Part shown: positions 1-12,296 of the stretch, in pieces
Position numbering within the stretch: the first letter of the stretch is position 1
Layout of the letters: each line of letters starts with the position of its first letter
Assembly (NCBI RefSeq): GCF_029945685.1
Contig: NZ_JAQSDA010000003.1
Location: forward strand, 1 to 64,000
DNA: 64,000 bases
Reading direction: 5' to 3'
From: Polaromonas sp.
GTDB lineage: Bacteria; Pseudomonadota; Gammaproteobacteria; Burkholderiales; Burkholderiaceae_C
Program-made: the position numbers and the translations under genes
Notes under the pieces: model-generated
The model's database searches: none
What the model saw: the letters and a program-made list of their open reading frames with translations, nothing else
What the model was told of the DNA's origin: nothing

Positions 1-480
1 CGTCGTCAACAACGCCAACGCCACGGTCAACGCCCTGAGGACGGCGAGCAACACTCTGACGGACACCTTCACCTACACGATGAGGGACACGGCCGGGGCG
101 ACCAGCACGGCCAACCTGGTGATCACGATCCAGGGCGCCAACGACGCGCCGGTGGCCTCGGGCGCGATTGCCGCTGCGGTGACGGACACGGCGGCAGCCG
201 ACACCTTCACCAGCCTGACGGGCAGCTTCACGGCCACCGATGTGGACACGGCAGACACCAAGACCTGGAGCGTCGGTGGTGGCACCAGCCAGGTCGGAAC
301 GTACGGCACCTTGACGCTGAACGCCTCGACAGGCGGCTACACCTACGTGGTCAACGCGGCGGCGGTCAACGCCCTGCCGGCGGGCAGCAACCCGACCGAC
401 GTGTTCACGGCAACGGTCACCGATGCGGCCGGCGCGACAGCCACGCAGACCCTGACGGTCACGCTCAACGGCGCCAACGA
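1..480 (+). repeat. 480-bp near-perfect direct repeat inside the adhesin, copy 1
   Basis: Bases 1-480 match 1057-1536 with an offset of 1,056 bp. The only difference I found is at 460 (C) versus 1516 (G). The unit runs off the left edge. Identity at the DNA level implies recent duplication or gene conversion. Confidence 0.93.
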
Positions 481-3400
481 CACGCCGGTGGCAGTGGTGG
501 ATGCGGGCACGGCGGTGGAAGCCGGAACGGGCGCGGGCAGCAACGCCACGGGCAACGTCTTGAGCAACGACACGGACGTGGACACGGGCGACACCAAGAC
601 GGTGAGCGCGGTCGCTGGCGTGGCCGGCAACGTAGGCAACGCCCTGGTGGGCACTTACGGGACCTTGACCTTGAATGCCGACGGCAGCTACAGCTACGTC
701 GTCAACAACGCCAACGCCACGGTCAACGCCCTGAGGACGGCGAGCAACACTGTGACCGACACCTTCGCCTACACCATGCGCGACGCAGGCGGGTTGACCA
801 GCACCACCAACCTGGTGATCACCATCCAGGGCAGCAACGACGGCCCGGTGGCGGTGGCCGATACCGGCACGGCGGTGGAAGCCGGAACGGGCGCGGGCAG
901 CAACGCCACGGGCAACGTCTTGAGCAACGACACGGACGTGGACACGGGCGACACCAAGACGGTGAGCGCGGTCGCTGGCGTGGCCGGCAACGTAGGCAAC
1001 GCCCTGGTGGGCACTTACGGGACCTTGACCTTGAATGCCGACGGCAGCTACAGCTACGTCGTCAACAACGCCAACGCCACGGTCAACGCCCTGAGGACGG
1101 CGAGCAACACTCTGACGGACACCTTCACCTACACGATGAGGGACACGGCCGGGGCGACCAGCACGGCCAACCTGGTGATCACGATCCAGGGCGCCAACGA
1201 CGCGCCGGTGGCCTCGGGCGCGATTGCCGCTGCGGTGACGGACACGGCGGCAGCCGACACCTTCACCAGCCTGACGGGCAGCTTCACGGCCACCGATGTG
1301 GACACGGCAGACACCAAGACCTGGAGCGTCGGTGGTGGCACCAGCCAGGTCGGAACGTACGGCACCTTGACGCTGAACGCCTCGACAGGCGGCTACACCT
1401 ACGTGGTCAACGCGGCGGCGGTCAACGCCCTGCCGGCGGGCAGCAACCCGACCGACGTGTTCACGGCAACGGTCACCGATGCGGCCGGCGCGACAGCCAC
1501 GCAGACCCTGACGGTGACGCTCAACGGCGCCAACGACCGACCCATTGGCACGGTGAGTGGTGGTGCGACGACCTTCTCCGAAGGCAATAACGTCACTTCA
1601 ACGCCGGTGGTGATTGATGGTGGCATCACCGTCAGTGATGTGGACAACACCAACCTGACAGGAGCGACGGTCTCGATTGGAGCCGGTTTCGCAACGGGTC
1701 AGGATGTCCTGGGCTTCGCCACCATGGGTGGAATCACAGGCAGCTACAACGCGACCACCGGTGTGTTGACCCTCAGCGGTACCGCGACGGTTGCGCAATA
1801 CCAGGCTGCCCTGCGCAGTGTGACTTACACCAATACCAGCGAAACCCCGTCCACAGCAGTCAGGACGATCAATTACGTTGTCAACGACGGGCAGGCGCTG
1901 AACAACCTGAGCACGGTCGCCAGTAAAACGGTCAATGTGGTCTCGGTCGACGACACACCGCTCAATACCGTGCCCGGCGGGCAGACTATGGCCGAAGATG
2001 CCAGCAGGGTGTTCAGCACGGCCAATGGCAATGCGATCACGGTGTCCGACGTGGACAGCGGCACGCTGACGACGACGGTCAGTGTGACCAACGGGACCCT
2101 GACGGCGCTTGCCTTTGCAGGCGCCACCATCACCAATAATGGCAGCGGAAGCGTGACCATCAGCGGGACAGCAGCAGCGATCAATGGCGCCTTGAACGGG
2201 TTGAGTTATACCAGCACCGCCGACTACCATGGTGCCGCGACCCTGACGGTATTGACCAGCGACGGAACAACAACCGACAGCGACACCGTGACCGTGACGG
2301 TGACGCCGGTGGTTGATATCACAGCCGATGCGGCAACAACGCTGGAAGACACCGCGGTAACGATCAACGTTCTGGGCAACGATACGTTCGAGAATGCAGG
2401 AAGAACCATCACGGCAGTCAACGGAAGCGCAATCACGGACGGCGGAGCTGCGGTCGCGGTGACCAATGGCAGTGTTGCCTTGGTGGGCGGTCAACTGGTG
2501 TTTACGCCGGCGGCCAACTTCAACGGTGCGGTTCCTACATTCACCTACACGGTTACCTCCGGCGGCGCCACAGAAACCGCCAACGTCAATGTAACGGTCA
2601 CGCCCGTCAACGATGCGCCGACACTGACCGTTTCGGCGGTCAGTCCTAACTTCACAGAGGGTTCTGGTCTGGCCCAGGCAGGGCCTGTTTCGGTGTTCAG
2701 TGGCGCAACGGTAAGTGCCGTCGAGGTGGGCCAGAACATCACCGGGCTGACGTTCACGGTCGGTGGTCTGCTTGACGGTGCCAATGAATCGATTGTGGTT
2801 GATGGCAGGACCATCACTCTGGCGGCCAGCAGTTCGGGAACCACGGTGACCAACGGGCTGGGCTATATCGTCACGGTCAGTGGAGGTGTCGCGACGGTGG
2901 CGCTGCTCGGCGGCTCCATGTCGGCTGCGGCCGCGCAGACTCTGGTCAACGGCATTTCCTACCAGAACACCAATGTCAACGAGCCGACTGCCGGCAACCG
3001 CACGTTCACCCTGACCCAGGTCAAGGACAGTGGCGGAACCACCAATGGCGGCGTGGACACCACCGCTCTGTCGGTTTCCTCTACCGTCAACGTGGTTCCT
3101 CTCAATGATGCCCCCACGCTGACGGCGACAGCGCGCAATCTGACCGTGACCGAGACGGCTGCGGCCGGCGATCAGGCGCCGTCGGCCCTGGTATTCAACG
3201 GCGCTGCCGTGAGCACCGTCGAAAGTGGCCAGAGTATCACCAGCCTGACTTTCACTGTCAGCGGCTTGCAGGACGGCGCCAACGAAACCATTGTGGTGGA
3301 TGGACGTACTATCAATTTAGGAGCTAGTGTCGCAGGCTGGACAACGACCAACGGCCTTGTCTTCACCTCAACGGTGAGCGGTGGCACCGCAACCGTGACC

Positions 3401-6400
3401 CTGAGCGGCGCTTCCCTGACGGCCGCGCAGGCACAGACGCTGGTCAATACCATCAGCTACGCCAACACGGCTGTCGATAACCCGACTGCCGGCGTGCGGA
3501 CGTTCACCCTGACCCAGATTCAGGACAGTGGCGGTACCCTGAATGGCGGCTTGGATGCTTCCGCTCCGGCTGTGGTATCGACGGTTACGGTTGTGGCCAA
3601 CAACGACGCGCCCGTTCTGGATCTGGATGCGAGTGCGGGTGGCGATGGCTATACAACGACCTACATCTATGCGGGCGGGCGCGCTGCGGTAAAAATTGTG
3701 GATACCGACGTTCTCATCACGGATGTCGATACCCAGAACATTGCAAGCGTAACGATCGATATCAGCACCAACTTCAATGACAGGGGAACCGATTCTCTTG
3801 CATTCAACAACATCAATCCAAGCAAATTCACCAGTACCTATAACGCGGGGACGGGGACGCTGGTCATCAGCACCATTGGCGGGCAGACCGCGAACTTGGC
3901 GGAATACCAGGCAGCCCTAAGAGAGGTTACTTTCGACAACGTCAGCGCAAATCGAGCCCGTACACGGAGCGTGGACATCACCGTGACGGATGCACAAGGC
4001 GCTACAAGCAATACCGCGACAACATCTATCGTATTCTCAACTTCCACTGCCCCCATAGCCATTGTCGCGGGTGCGTCGGGCGATGAGGATGCTGCCTATA
4101 TCCCTATCACGCTGACTGGTACTGATGACACTGCGATCACGCGTTTTCAAGTGGCCAGCTTTCCTGCAGGCGGAACCCTGTTCAGAGATGCAGCGTTCAC
4201 ACTTGCTGTGGCGTTAAACACCAGTTACACGGCTACTGGCAACAGTTTGACCCTGTACTTCAGGCCGAATGCTGACTACAACGGCACTTCGACTTTCAAC
4301 TTTAAGGCCGGCGACGCGACCGCGTTGACCGTAAACCAGACCGCAACAGTCATCGTCAACCCTGTCAACGACGCACCAGTGCTGGCCGACTCCGTCCTCA
4401 CCCTGGGGTCAGTCAATCAGAACGCAGCGGCTCCCACCGGCGCCGTGGGCAGCCTGGTCTCGACGCTGGTGGGCGGCGCTACCGATGTGGATGCTGGCTC
4501 GGTCAAGGGTGTCGCCATCACGGGGACCAATGCCACCAGTGGCACCTGGTACTTCACGACCGACGGTGGCACGACGTGGCGAGCCATGGGGTCCGTGAGT
4601 GACACGAGTGCTTTGTTGCTGGCTTCCGACGGCAACACGCGGGTTTATTTTCAGCCCGCACCGGGCTTTTCAGGCACGGTGGCCGACGGTCTCACCATCC
4701 GGGCGTGGGACACCACGTCCGGCGAAGCCGCCACCAAAGTGAATACCAGTTCCAACGGTGGAACCACCGCTTTTTCCAGCGCAACAGACACGGTGTCCAT
4801 CAGCGCGATTGATATCAACGATGCGCCGACCTTGACCGCGACGGCGTTGAGCCCGACTTTCACCGAAGGGGTGGGAGCCATTCAATCTGCCGCGGTGGCT
4901 GTATTCAGCAGTGCGGCAGCCAGCACGATCGAGGCGGGGCAAAGCATCACGGGTATGACCTTCACGGTCACGGGTCTCCTTGACGGCGCCAGCGAATCGA
5001 TTGTGGTCGACGGCAGAACCATCACGCTGGGCGCCAACAGCTCCGGCACCACCGTCACCAATGGGCTGGGTTATACGGTCACGGTGACGAGCGGCGTCGC
5101 CACAGTGGTGTTGACGGGCGGCACGCTGTCAACTGCTGCCGCGCAGACTCTGGTCAACGGCATCACCTACCAGAACACCAACGTGAACGACCCCGGTGCC
5201 GGTGACCGGACATTCACGCTCACGCAGATCAAGGACAGCGGCGGGACGGCCAGCGGCGGCGTGGACACCGCGACGCTGTCGATAAGCTCGATGGTCACGG
5301 TGGTCTCGGTCAACGACGTCGCCCCCACGCTGGATCTGGATGGAGGAACGGGGGGGACGGGTTATGTCACTTCCTACACCGAAAACGGTGCGGGCGTGCC
5401 CATCACAGCGGCCACCCAGGTGCTGGCGGACGACAACACCAATCTGTCCGGTGCCGTCATCACACTAACCAACTGGCAGGCTGGAGACAGCCTCTCGATT
5501 GGTTCGATTGCGGCCGGAATCACCTACACGTTCTCCGGCCCCAACAACAACATCCTGACCCTGTCCGGTTCGGCACCTGTCGCCAGTTATGCTGCGGCGC
5601 TTCGGGCCATCACTTACCTCAACTCATCAGAGAGCCCGAACACCACACCCCGAAGCATCACGGTGTCGGTGAGTGACGGAACTTTCAGCAGCGCGGTGGC
5701 AACAACGACGGTGAATGTGGTGTCCGTCAACGATGCGCCGGTCCTTGACCTGGACGCCAGTGCGGCCGGCACCGGCTTCTCGACCTATTTCATCCGGAGC
5801 ACCGGTCCTGCGCCCACACCGGTCAAGATCGCTGACTCCGATGTCCTGATCACTGATGTGGACAATACCAACCTGACAGGCGCTACCGTCACCTTGACCA
5901 ACTGGTTCACCGGTGATGTGTTGTCGATGGCCGGCATTCCAGGCGGTCTTGGCATCACTGCCGTGATCAGCGGTGCGAACAACAACATCGTGACCCTGTC
6001 AGGGGCGTCGAGCCTGGCCAATTACCAGACGGCACTCAATGCCATCACCTTTACCAACGCCAACACCGGCGCCAGCCTGACGGCACGTAACTTCACGGTC
6101 AGCGTGACGGATGGCGCATTGACAAGCAATGTGGCCAACACGACCATCAACATGGCGACCTCGGGTAATCCGATTGCGAGCGTCACCACTGCGGCGGGCA
6201 ACGAGGACGCGGCTGGCGGGATCGCTGTGGCACTGACTGCGGTGGATCCCAACGGCACGGTGGCCAGCTTCACGCTCAGCAGCACGCCATCCAATGGGGT
6301 GTTGTATACCGATCCGGCGATGACGATTGCGGTAGCCACCGGCGTGGCTTACACCGCCAGTTCTGGAGGCTTGACGCTTTACTTCAAGCCGACGGCCAAC

Positions 6401-9400
6401 TGGTCCGGCAGCACCAATTTCAACTTTTTCGCGACCGATAATTCCAGCGCCACCAGCGCCAGCACCGTGGCCACCATCAATGTCACGGCGGTGGCCGATG
6501 CGCCCAACCTCAGTGTGGTCAATTCGTTCACAGAGGTGTTTAACACCAACTGGGAATCTGTCGGTCCGCTGGCCGGTTCTGCCGACGACACCAACAATGC
6601 CACCCATGCCCTGGGAACGGCGCCCATTGAAGGCTGGTCGCTGCTCACAACGCTGACGGGGGACACGGCCGGCGCTTCCGCGGGTCGCCAGGTGAACCAG
6701 TTCTATTTCAATGCGGATGGTGATGCGATCACAACATCGGGTGGGACGCCCTACATTGCAGGCGGAATGCTTGGCAGCGCCACAGGCGGCGATTCGCAAA
6801 AGGTGTTTCTGCACCTGGACAACGCCGCCAATGGCGTTTCGGCACTCAACCCGAACTATCAGACACTGGGCATCACACGAACCATCAACGTGAGCAACAC
6901 CTCGGACGTGTACCAGCTGAGCCTGAACTACGCGCCGGATGCGGCGCCGGTTGCGGGCACCGGCTTCCAGGTGGTGCTGGATGCGGGAACGGCTGGCGAG
7001 GTCGTGTACACCTATGCCGCAGGTGCAGTCAATTCCGCTTTGGTGTGGGAGGCTGTGCGCGCCGGGTTCAACTTCTCGACAACCGGCAACCACACGATCA
7101 CCATCCGGACGTCCTCGGCCGAAAGCGGTGAGGGCGTGGGGGCCTACTTCGATGACATCCGGCTGGTGCAGGCGCAGGGCGCGATGCAGGACAATGCGAC
7201 CAACCTCAACTCGGTGACGGGAACAACCACACAGATATCGCTCGCCGGAAAGATCACGACAAGCCTGGTGGACGCAGATGGGTCTGAAACCCTGTCGCTG
7301 CGCATCTCCAACATGCCGGGTGGTTCGCGCATTGTCTCCGGTGGTGTGACCTACAACCCGGTCAACGGTTCGGTCACCATTCCGACGGCGGCGCTTGCAG
7401 CCGCGTATCTGGTGTTCCCGGAAGACTATTCCGGCCGGGTAGACCTGGGGGTGACCGTCACGAGTACAGAAGGGTCCAACGGGACAAGCGCGAGTTCGTC
7501 CCAGACGCTGACCTTCAATATCTTCACCAGCGGCCTCTCTGCGAGCCCGCCGCCTTCGCTGGCCGTCGTCAGCAACACGACGATTGTCGAGGGCGATTAC
7601 GCGGTGTTCGACATCCGGCTCGGCGCCCAGACCGGCAACGACGTGACGGTGACCTTGACCACCGGCAACGGGACGGCCACCGCCGCCGACTACGGTCCGG
7701 GACTGGAATATTCCATCAATGGCGGAACCACCTGGACCGCCTATGCGGGCAGCCTGGTGATTGCCGCCGGCAAGACCAGCGTGTTGGTGCGTACGCCCAC
7801 CACGGTCGATGGAAGTATCGAGAGCTCGGAAACCTTCACGTTGACGGCCAACCTGTCAACTGGCCCGATCTCCAACTCCATTGCAGTGGGTACGGCGACC
7901 ATTCTTGACCTGGACAGCGCGCCCATCCTGTCTGTCCGCCCCGTCGGGCAGTGGACCTTTGACGAAGCTTTTGGCGTGCCGGCAGTCAATGAGCTCAGAA
8001 ACATCAAGGGGACGCTGTCGGACGCCAACACGGCCAATGGCGCCGCGCTGCCCACCTGGGTCGCAGGCCATGCGGGGACCGCGGGGACCGCGCTGCAGTT
8101 CGATGGCAAGGGGGCGTCCCTGGCTGTGGATCCGGTGGAATTGACGCCCATCACCGGTTCTGCCACGGTGTCCTTCTGGATCAAAACCACGCAAAACGCG
8201 ATAACCGACACGGCTCAATTTGGCGGGGCCGATATCGGCTGGAACCGCCCCAGCGTGATTGGCTCCGAGCAAAATGGTGCCGTCAACGATGCGCAGTGGG
8301 GTTGGATAGACAACAACGGCCGCATTGGCTTGAACGTGGGGGATACCACGGGCGCCAAGAGCACGACGGTGATCTCCGATGACACCTGGCATTTTGTCGC
8401 CATGACGCGCAATTCGGTCACCGGCCAGACCCAGATCTGGGTCGATGGCGTGCTGGAGGGTAATGTCACGGCGGGTGGTCTCTCCGGTACGATTACCAAT
8501 GTGTTCGGCATTGGTTTTACCAATGGCGTGAATGCCGATTTCTCGCGTCGGATCGACAATGACAAATACCTGAACGCGACCGTGGATGACCTGCGCATTT
8601 ACAGCTCCGTGTTGACCACCGAACAGGTGCGCTCGGTCTGGCAGGTCGAGTCGGGTCATCACGACGTAGCGATTGCCAATGACGGCACCACCTTCCAGCT
8701 TGACGTGCAGGCACGAGCTTTCGATACCTTGACGGTCAATGGGCTGCTCACCGGCTGGACCATCAGTGACGGGGCGGGCCACAGTGCCACGGTCACCACC
8801 GGGCCGACGCAGGTGATAGATCTTTCCACCTGGGATCTGTCAACCCGGCTGACGGTCAGCGGCGTGGGCACGACCCAGTCGGCGCTGATTGATGTCACTG
8901 CAACCCACGGTGTACATGCGGTAGACCAGATGATCAGTCTGGTGTCCGCTACGAACGCGTATGAGGGAACGGCCGCGAACAACACGCCGACGCTCACAGC
9001 GTCTTCAGACTTCGTGTACGGCGGTGACGGCAATGACACGCTCAACGGTGGCGCGGGCGATGACCGGCTGGTGGGTGGGACTGGCAACGACACCATCAAC
9101 GGCGGCGACGGGCGTGATCTGATCATCGGCGGTCAGGGGGCCGATATCCTGACCGGCGGCCTGGGTGCAGACATCTTCCGCTGGGAGCTGAACGACGGCG
9201 GAACGGCAGGCGTGCCGGTGACCGATACGATCACCGACTTCAATCTCGGCGCGCGCTCGGCGGGAGGGGATGTCCTGGATCTGCGAGATCTTCTGGTTGG
9301 CGAAACCGCAGGAACCCTGCTCGGACAGGACAATCTGGCGAATTTCCTGCACTTTGAAAAGTCGGGTGCTGACACGATTGTCCACATCAGCAGCACGGGC

Positions 9401-9565
9401 GGCTTCTCCGGTGATCCACACGCCGTGGGCGCGCCTTCGGGCGTTGTGCTGGGCGCTGTGGATCAGAGGATTGTGTTGTCCGGGGTCGACATGATTGGCG
9501 TGTACACCACCGACCAGCAGGTGATTCAGGATTTGCTGACCCGAGGAAAACTCAATACAGACTGA
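1..9565 (+). CDS. Giant type I-secreted repeat adhesin (LapA/BapA-like), C-terminal part; 5' end outside window
   Basis: The reading frame is open from base 2, so this is the C-terminal ~3,187 residues of a larger protein. It begins with VCBS-type domains of about 105-120 residues (to ~1530), then many cadherin-like beta-sandwich units ending in N-D-A-P motifs (to ~6500). A jellyroll-like segment (~6520-7190), a Calx-beta-like segment (~7550-7920) and a LamG/concanavalin-like domain (~7930-8640) follow. At 9010-9180 there are about six glycine/aspartate RTX calcium nonapeptides (GGDGNDTLN type), and the last ~130 residues resemble the type I secretion target domain. The role is probably surface attachment and biofilm formation. 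The LapD/LapG pair and TolC gene next door support a LapA-like retention system, but the N-terminal LapG cleavage site is not in the window. The 5' repeats are nearly identical in DNA, so the copy number could be misassembled. Confidence 0.9.
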   Translation, partial: VVNNANATVNALRTASNTLTDTFTYTMRDTAGATSTANLVITIQGANDAPVASGAIAAAVTDTAAADTFTSLTGSFTATDVDTADTKTWSVGGGTSQVGTYGTLTLNASTGGYTYVVNAAAVNALPAGSNPTDVFTATVTDAAGATATQTLTVTLNGANDTPVAVVDAGTAVEAGTGAGSNATGNVLSNDTDVDTGDTKTVSAVAGVAGNVGNALVGTYGTLTLNADGSYSYVVNNANATVNALRTASNTVTDTFAYTMRDAGGLTSTTNLVITIQGSNDGPVAVADTGTAVEAGTGAGSNATGNVLSNDTDVDTGDTKTVSAVAGVAGNVGNALVGTYGTLTLNADGSYSYVVNNANATVNALRTASNTLTDTFTYTMRDTAGATSTANLVITIQGANDAPVASGAIAAAVTDTAAADTFTSLTGSFTATDVDTADTKTWSVGGGTSQVGTYGTLTLNASTGGYTYVVNAAAVNALPAGSNPTDVFTATVTDAAGATATQTLTVTLNGANDRPIGTVSGGATTFSEGNNVTSTPVVIDGGITVSDVDNTNLTGATVSIGAGFATGQDVLGFATMGGITGSYNATTGVLTLSGTATVAQYQAALRSVTYTNTSETPSTAVRTINYVVNDGQALNNLSTVASKTVNVVSVDDTPLNTVPGGQTMAEDASRVFSTANGNAITVSDVDSGTLTTTVSVTNGTLTALAFAGATITNNGSGSVTISGTAAAINGALNGLSYTSTADYHGAATLTVLTSDGTTTDSDTVTVTVTPVVDITADAATTLEDTAVTINVLGNDTFENAGRTITAVNGSAITDGGAAVAVTNGSVALVGGQLVFTPAANFNGAVPTFTYTVTSGGATETANVNVTVTPVNDAPTLTVSAVSPNFTEGSGLAQAGPVSVFSGATVSAVEVGQNITGLTFTVGGLLDGANESIVVDGRTITLAASSSGTTVTNGLGYIVTVSGGVATVALLGGSMSAAAAQTLVNGISYQNTNVNEPTAGNRTFTLTQVKDSGGTTNGGVDTTALSVSSTVNVVPLNDAPTLTATARNLTVTETAAAGDQAPSALVFNGAAVSTVESGQSITSLTFTVSGLQDGANETIVVDGRTINLGASVAGWTTTNGLVFTSTVSGGTATVTLSGASLTAAQAQTLVNTISYANTAVDNPTAGVRTFTLTQIQDSGGTLNGGLDASAPAVVSTVTVVANNDAPVLDLDASAGGDGYTTTYIYAGGRAAVKIVDTDVLITDVDTQNIASVTIDISTNFNDRGTDSLAFNNINPSKFTSTYNAGTGTLVISTIGGQTANLAEYQAALREVTFDNVSANRARTRSVDITVTDAQGATSNTATTSIVFSTSTAPIAIVAGASGDEDAAYIPITLTGTDDTAITRFQVASFPAGGTLFRDAAFTLAVALNTSYTATGNSLTLYFRPNADYNGTSTFNFKAGDATALTVNQTATVIVNPVNDAPVLADSVLTLGSVNQNAAAPTGAVGSLVSTLVGGATDVDAGSVKGVAITGTNATSGTWYFTTDGGTTWRAMGSVSDTSALLLASDGNTRVYFQPAPGFSGTVADGLTIRAWDTTSGEAATKVNTSSNGGTTAFSSATDTVSISAIDINDAPTLTATALSPTFTEGVGAIQSAAVAVFSSAAASTIEAGQSITGMTFTVTGLLDGASESIVVDGRTITLGANSSGTTVTNGLGYTVTVTSGVATVVLTGGTLSTAAAQTLVNGITYQNTNVNDPGAGDRTFTLTQIKDSGGTASGGVDTATLSISSMVTVVSVNDVAPTLDLDGGTGGTGYVTSYTENGAGVPITAATQVLADDNTNLSGAVITLTNWQAGDSLSIGSIAAGITYTFSGPNNNILTLSGSAPVASYAAALRAITYLNSSESPNTTPRSITVSVSDGTFSSAVATTTVNVVSVNDAPVLDLDASAAGTGFSTYFIRSTGPAPTPVKIADSDVLITDVDNTNLTGATVTLTNWFTGDVLSMAGIPGGLGITAVISGANNNIVTLSGASSLANYQTALNAITFTNANTGASLTARNFTVSVTDGALTSNVANTTINMATSGNPIASVTTAAGNEDAAGGIAVALTAVDPNGTVASFTLSSTPSNGVLYTDPAMTIAVATGVAYTASSGGLTLYFKPTANWSGSTNFNFFATDNSSATSASTVATINVTAVADAPNLSVVNSFTEVFNTNWESVGPLAGSADDTNNATHALGTAPIEGWSLLTTLTGDTAGASAGRQVNQFYFNADGDAITTSGGTPYIAGGMLGSATGGDSQKVFLHLDNAANGVSALNPNYQTLGITRTINVSNTSDVYQLSLNYAPDAAPVAGTGFQVVLDAGTAGEVVYTYAAGAVNSALVWEAVRAGFNFSTTGNHTITIRTSSAESGEGVGAYFDDIRLVQAQGAMQDNATNLNSVTGTTTQISLAGKITTSLVDADGSETLSLRISNMPGGSRIVSGGVTYNPVNGSVTIPTAALAAAYLVFPEDYSGRVDLGVTVTSTEGSNGTSASSSQTLTFNIFTSGLSASPPPSLAVVSNTTIVEGDYAVFDIRLGAQTGNDVTVTLTTGNGTATAADYGPGLEYSINGGTTWTAYAGSLVIAAGKTSVLVRTPTTVDGSIESSETFTLTANLSTGPISNSIAVGTATILDLDSAPILSVRPVGQWTFDEAFGVPAVNELRNIKGTLSDANTANGAALPTWVAGHAGTAGTALQFDGKGASLAVDPVELTPITGSATVSFWIKTTQNAITDTAQFGGADIGWNRPSVIGSEQNGAVNDAQWGWIDNNGRIGLNVGDTTGAKSTTVISDDTWHFVAMTRNSVTGQTQIWVDGVLEGNVTAGGLSGTITNVFGIGFTNGVNADFSRRIDNDKYLNATVDDLRIYSSVLTTEQVRSVWQVESGHHDVAIANDGTTFQLDVQARAFDTLTVNGLLTGWTISDGAGHSATVTTGPTQVIDLSTWDLSTRLTVSGVGTTQSALIDVTATHGVHAVDQMISLVSATNAYEGTAANNTPTLTASSDFVYGGDGNDTLNGGAGDDRLVGGTGNDTINGGDGRDLIIGGQGADILTGGLGADIFRWELNDGGTAGVPVTDTITDFNLGARSAGGDVLDLRDLLVGETAGTLLGQDNLANFLHFEKSGADTIVHISSTGGFSGDPHAVGAPSGVVLGAVDQRIVLSGVDMIGVYTTDQQVIQDLLTRGKLNTD
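506..751 (+). repeat. 246-bp identical VCBS-domain repeat, copy 1
   Basis: Bases 506-751 are identical to 866-1111, an offset of 360 bp (120 codons, one domain). It is nested within the larger duplicated block. Confidence 0.9.
866..1111 (+). repeat. 246-bp identical VCBS-domain repeat, copy 2
   Basis: Second copy of the 506-751 segment, one domain further on. Flanking bases differ on both sides. Confidence 0.9.
1057..1536 (+). repeat. 480-bp near-perfect direct repeat inside the adhesin, copy 2
   Basis: This is the second copy of the 1-480 unit. After 1536 the coding sequence diverges into non-identical cadherin-like domains, so this marks the 3' end of the homogenised block. Confidence 0.93.
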
Positions 9566-9591
9566 CGCGCCTGGTTGCTGGCAAAAAAAGG

Positions 9592-9625
9592 AAGCCGCCG
9601 GTTTTTTTCTGATCCGGCGGCTTTT
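9592..9625. terminator. Bidirectional intrinsic terminator between adhesin and lapD-like gene
   Basis: An 8-bp GC stem (GCCGCCGG 9594-9601 with CCGGCGGC 9614-9621) is followed by TTTT on the plus strand. On the minus strand it is followed by TTCC and a run of T (complement of 9583-9589). It lies between two convergent genes. Confidence 0.88.
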
Positions 9626-9649
9626 CCCAGGGCGGTGACCGGGGATTTG

Positions 9650-11557
9650 TCAGGCAGGCTCTTTGACGGCGGGTCCCGAGGCTCCGTCGAAGCCCGCTCC
9701 CTCCAGCGCCACCAGTTCCGCGCGGTCGATCACCCCATCGGCGTATACCTTCATGCCCATCTTGTGGGCGGCGCTCGCCAGGCTCTTGAGGAAAAGCTGG
9801 TTGTCCGTGCTGTATTGCAGGCCCCGAACGAAGCTGGCGTCGACCTTCAGGAAATCGAGCCCGAGATCGTGCATGGCGTCGACCTCGCTGAAATGCCGGC
9901 CGAATTGGCCCAAGCCCACACGGCTTCCGGTTTTCCTGATGTCGGCGACGAAATCGCGAAAGCTGTCAATGTGCTTGACGGCCGCGGCTTCGGGCACCTC
10001 CAGTAGCAAGCGGCGCGCCGCTTCCTGGTTGCTCATGAGAATGTCCAGCAATCGCGAGCGAAATTCCTTCTCGCTGAAGGAGCGCGCCGACAGGCTGACC
10101 GCCAGGCCAGCCAAGCCCGGCTCGCTGCCCAGGGTTCCAAGCGCCAGCCGGATAGCCGACAGATCCATCAGCGGCATCAGTTGAAAGGTCTCGCCTATTT
10201 GCCGAAAGTGTCGGGTGGGCTGCCAGGCTGGCGTGCCATCGAGCATCAGTTCCATGGTGCAATGCCGGTGGACAAGATGGCCCTGCAGGTCAAGCACCGG
10301 GAAGGAGAGCTGGCGGACCTTGCCGTTGGCGAAGGCTTGCCTGATCAGGGCAGCGGTTTGGTGGTCATCCTCGCTGGTGGTTTCGACGCCGGCCTCCCGG
10401 ATGGCGTTGTCGCCTGTCGCCTCGGCCGCCACCAGGGCACCCGAGACCTGGGCCATCAAGCCCGCCATGTCCTGTCCGTGTTGCAACTTGCCCATGCCGA
10501 TGTAAGCGGTCGGCCCGCTTCCGGTCAGGGGTGCACTCGCCTTCACCAGCGCCGCCAGCAGCTGGCGGGCCATGTCGTGCGCATCGGTCTGGCCCGGTAG
10601 CAGCAGCGCAAAATCGGATTCGCCGATGCGTGCAGCCACCGCGTGGGCCTGCTCGGCGTGCCGTTCAAGCACTGCGGCGAAGGTTTTCAGGAGATCATTG
10701 ACGGCCGGTGTCCCCAGGCGCTGGTGATGCCGGGAAAGATGGGCCAGACGTACCAGCAGCAGCGTGCCGCCCGTGGCGTCTTCGGTGTCGAGCGAGTCCA
10801 GCAACTGGGTCAAAAAGAAGGTCCGGTTGGCCAGACCAGTGAGGTGGTCGTAGTTGGCGCTGATACGAAGAACCTCCAGGCGCTGCGCTTCTTCGGCAAA
10901 CATGGTCTTGAGACGGGAAACCGTGCTGTTCATGGCCAGGGCCAGTTGTTTGAGTTCCGGCACTTCCGGCACGTCAATCAGCACAAAGCGGCGTTCGCTG
11001 ATGTCGCTGGCCTGCTTGATGACCCGTTGTAGCGGTTCGCGAAGGCGTCGAAGGATCATGGCTCCCAGGAAACCGCCAAGCAGTCCCGACAAGGCCAGGG
11101 CGACCACCAGTTGCACGACGCTTTTCCAGAGTGCCAGATAGGCAAAATGGCTGTCGCTGACGAGGGTCACGGTGCCGAACTGGGTCCAGCCGTTGCTGAT
11201 CTGCGCCTGTCCGGGTGTTGCGTTCAGGGGCAGGGCCCGGACAAACCAGGCGGGTACCGTGCGTACAGCGGCGGGCGCATTCCGCTCAACAATGGTTTTT
11301 CCAAGAGGGTCCACGACGCGGATCGAGGCATAGTGGCCGCTGTCGAAGAGGGCCGAAACCGCCAGTTCGACCATGACCGCGTCGGGTCGCTGCTGACTCA
11401 GTGCCAGTGCCAGTGCGGTGGCGTTGTCGGCATTTTTGGCCTTGAGCTGCTCTGTCAGGTAGCTTCGCGCGTTCAGCGTGGACGCGAGCAGGCCACCCAG
11501 CAGCGCGAGCAGCGTGCTGAGAATGATTGCGAGCCACATTTGGCGGTACATCGACAT
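9650..11557 (-). CDS. lapD: LapD-like inner-membrane c-di-GMP receptor (degenerate GGDEF-EAL)
   Basis: The 635-residue protein has one N-terminal membrane segment (~7-27), a periplasmic LapD/MoxY-type domain, a second membrane segment (~150-172), HAMP, GGDEF-like and EAL-like domains. The GGDEF signature reads GESDF. The EAL motif is degenerate (MEL), and the usual DDFG is replaced by LGQFG, so a sensor rather than an enzyme is expected. In LapD systems c-di-GMP binding makes the protein sequester LapG and keeps the adhesin on the surface. I chose ATG at 11557 because GAGGGGA lies just upstream. A TTG at 11608 would add 17 residues and overlap the lapG stop. It lies directly downstream of the lapG-like gene in one operon. 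Confidence 0.87.
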   Translation of the reverse strand: MSMYRQMWLAIILSTLLALLGGLLASTLNARSYLTEQLKAKNADNATALALALSQQRPDAVMVELAVSALFDSGHYASIRVVDPLGKTIVERNAPAAVRTVPAWFVRALPLNATPGQAQISNGWTQFGTVTLVSDSHFAYLALWKSVVQLVVALALSGLLGGFLGAMILRRLREPLQRVIKQASDISERRFVLIDVPEVPELKQLALAMNSTVSRLKTMFAEEAQRLEVLRISANYDHLTGLANRTFFLTQLLDSLDTEDATGGTLLLVRLAHLSRHHQRLGTPAVNDLLKTFAAVLERHAEQAHAVAARIGESDFALLLPGQTDAHDMARQLLAALVKASAPLTGSGPTAYIGMGKLQHGQDMAGLMAQVSGALVAAEATGDNAIREAGVETTSEDDHQTAALIRQAFANGKVRQLSFPVLDLQGHLVHRHCTMELMLDGTPAWQPTRHFRQIGETFQLMPLMDLSAIRLALGTLGSEPGLAGLAVSLSARSFSEKEFRSRLLDILMSNQEAARRLLLEVPEAAAVKHIDSFRDFVADIRKTGSRVGLGQFGRHFSEVDAMHDLGLDFLKVDASFVRGLQYSTDNQLFLKSLASAAHKMGMKVYADGVIDRAELVALEGAGFDGASGPAVKEPA

Positions 11558-11604
11558 GGAAGATTCCCCTCGGAACAGTTCTTTATAGCGTTTTCTAAAT
11601 GGAT

Positions 11605-12267
11605 TCAATCAAAACCTTCGGCGCGCGCGCGCTTGAGCAATTCCTGCCAGCGGGTCAGATTGGCGGGGCCTCCGGCCCCTCTCGGACCGGAAGCGCCTTG
11701 CCAGAGCCCCTGGCTGTTGAAGCTGAATACCGGCTGCAGGTCCGGGCGGCGCGATGCAGGCAGCAAGTCGCCAATCAGGTTGTCCAGAATCAGGGGTTCG
11801 GCGTCCGGGGACGGGTAATAGGCCAGCACCATGTGGGCCTGGTTGATGCTGCTGTTGACGCCTCCCAGCCGGGCCTGCACATAGATCAGGCGCAGTTTCT
11901 CGTCGGGAATGTTGAGGAGCAACAGCGTGAAATACTTGGCGATAGCGAAGTCTTCACAGTCCCCCGCACCTCTGCCCAGCGTTTCCATGGGGGTGGCCCA
12001 GTAGTCGCTTTGACCCCAGATGGACTGGTCCTCGCCGAACTTGATCCGGTGGTTGTAAAAGTCGTTGACCCGCTTGAGCTGGGCGGGTGCTGGCTGATCG
12101 GCGCCGGTCTGCAGGAGTTTTTGCCAGTCGCGAAACGCTTCTCTGGCGGTCGGGCCAAAGCGCTGGATCAGGACGCTTTGCATACGGTCAAAATCAACCG
12201 CGGCCACCTTCAGCGCCCCGAGAACGAGCAGCACGACAATCAGGGCGGCTTTGGGAAGATGCTTCAA
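11605..12267 (-). CDS. lapG: LapG-like periplasmic cysteine protease (transglutaminase-like)
   Basis: The 220-residue protein has an N-terminal signal peptide (hydrophobic ~8-23) and the bacterial transglutaminase-like cysteine protease fold. The likely catalytic triad is Cys104 (GDCEDFA), His145 (QAHMVLAY) and Asp162 (ILDNL). In characterised systems LapG cuts a di-alanine site near the N-terminus of LapA-type adhesins, releasing them when c-di-GMP falls. Here the presumed substrate is the giant adhesin on the other side of lapD. The first codon in frame is TTG at 12267; no ATG precedes the signal peptide, so the start is less certain than the identity. A perfect 8-bp hairpin lies 9-29 nt upstream (12276-12296) and could affect translation. 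Confidence 0.88.
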   Translation of the reverse strand: MKHLPKAALIVVLLVLGALKVAAVDFDRMQSVLIQRFGPTAREAFRDWQKLLQTGADQPAPAQLKRVNDFYNHRIKFGEDQSIWGQSDYWATPMETLGRGAGDCEDFAIAKYFTLLLLNIPDEKLRLIYVQARLGGVNSSINQAHMVLAYYPSPDAEPLILDNLIGDLLPASRRPDLQPVFSFNSQGLWQGASGPRGAGGPANLTRWQELLKRARAEGFD

Positions 12268-12275
12268 GTGTTTCG

Positions 12276-12296
12276 TTTTCGCCGCAATGGCGAAAA
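12276..12296 (-). promoter_or_regulatory. Hairpin in lapG-like 5' leader
   Basis: TTTTCGCC (12276-12283) and GGCGAAAA (12289-12296) pair perfectly around a 5-nt loop, just upstream of the TTG start. It lies where a ribosome-binding site would be. Function is unknown. Confidence 0.4.

Noticed and set aside
1..1540. Regularly spaced repeats resembling a CRISPR array
   Set aside because: Repeats are 246-480 bp, in frame and translate to VCBS domains, so they are protein-coding.
1598..2494. 298-residue minus-strand frame opposite the adhesin
   Set aside because: It is antisense to repeat-rich coding DNA, has no family features and is His/Arg/Gly-rich as expected from a shadow of high-GC sequence.
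5999..7093. 364-residue minus-strand frame opposite the adhesin
   Set aside because: Same reason: no recognizable domain, composition typical of an antisense shadow.
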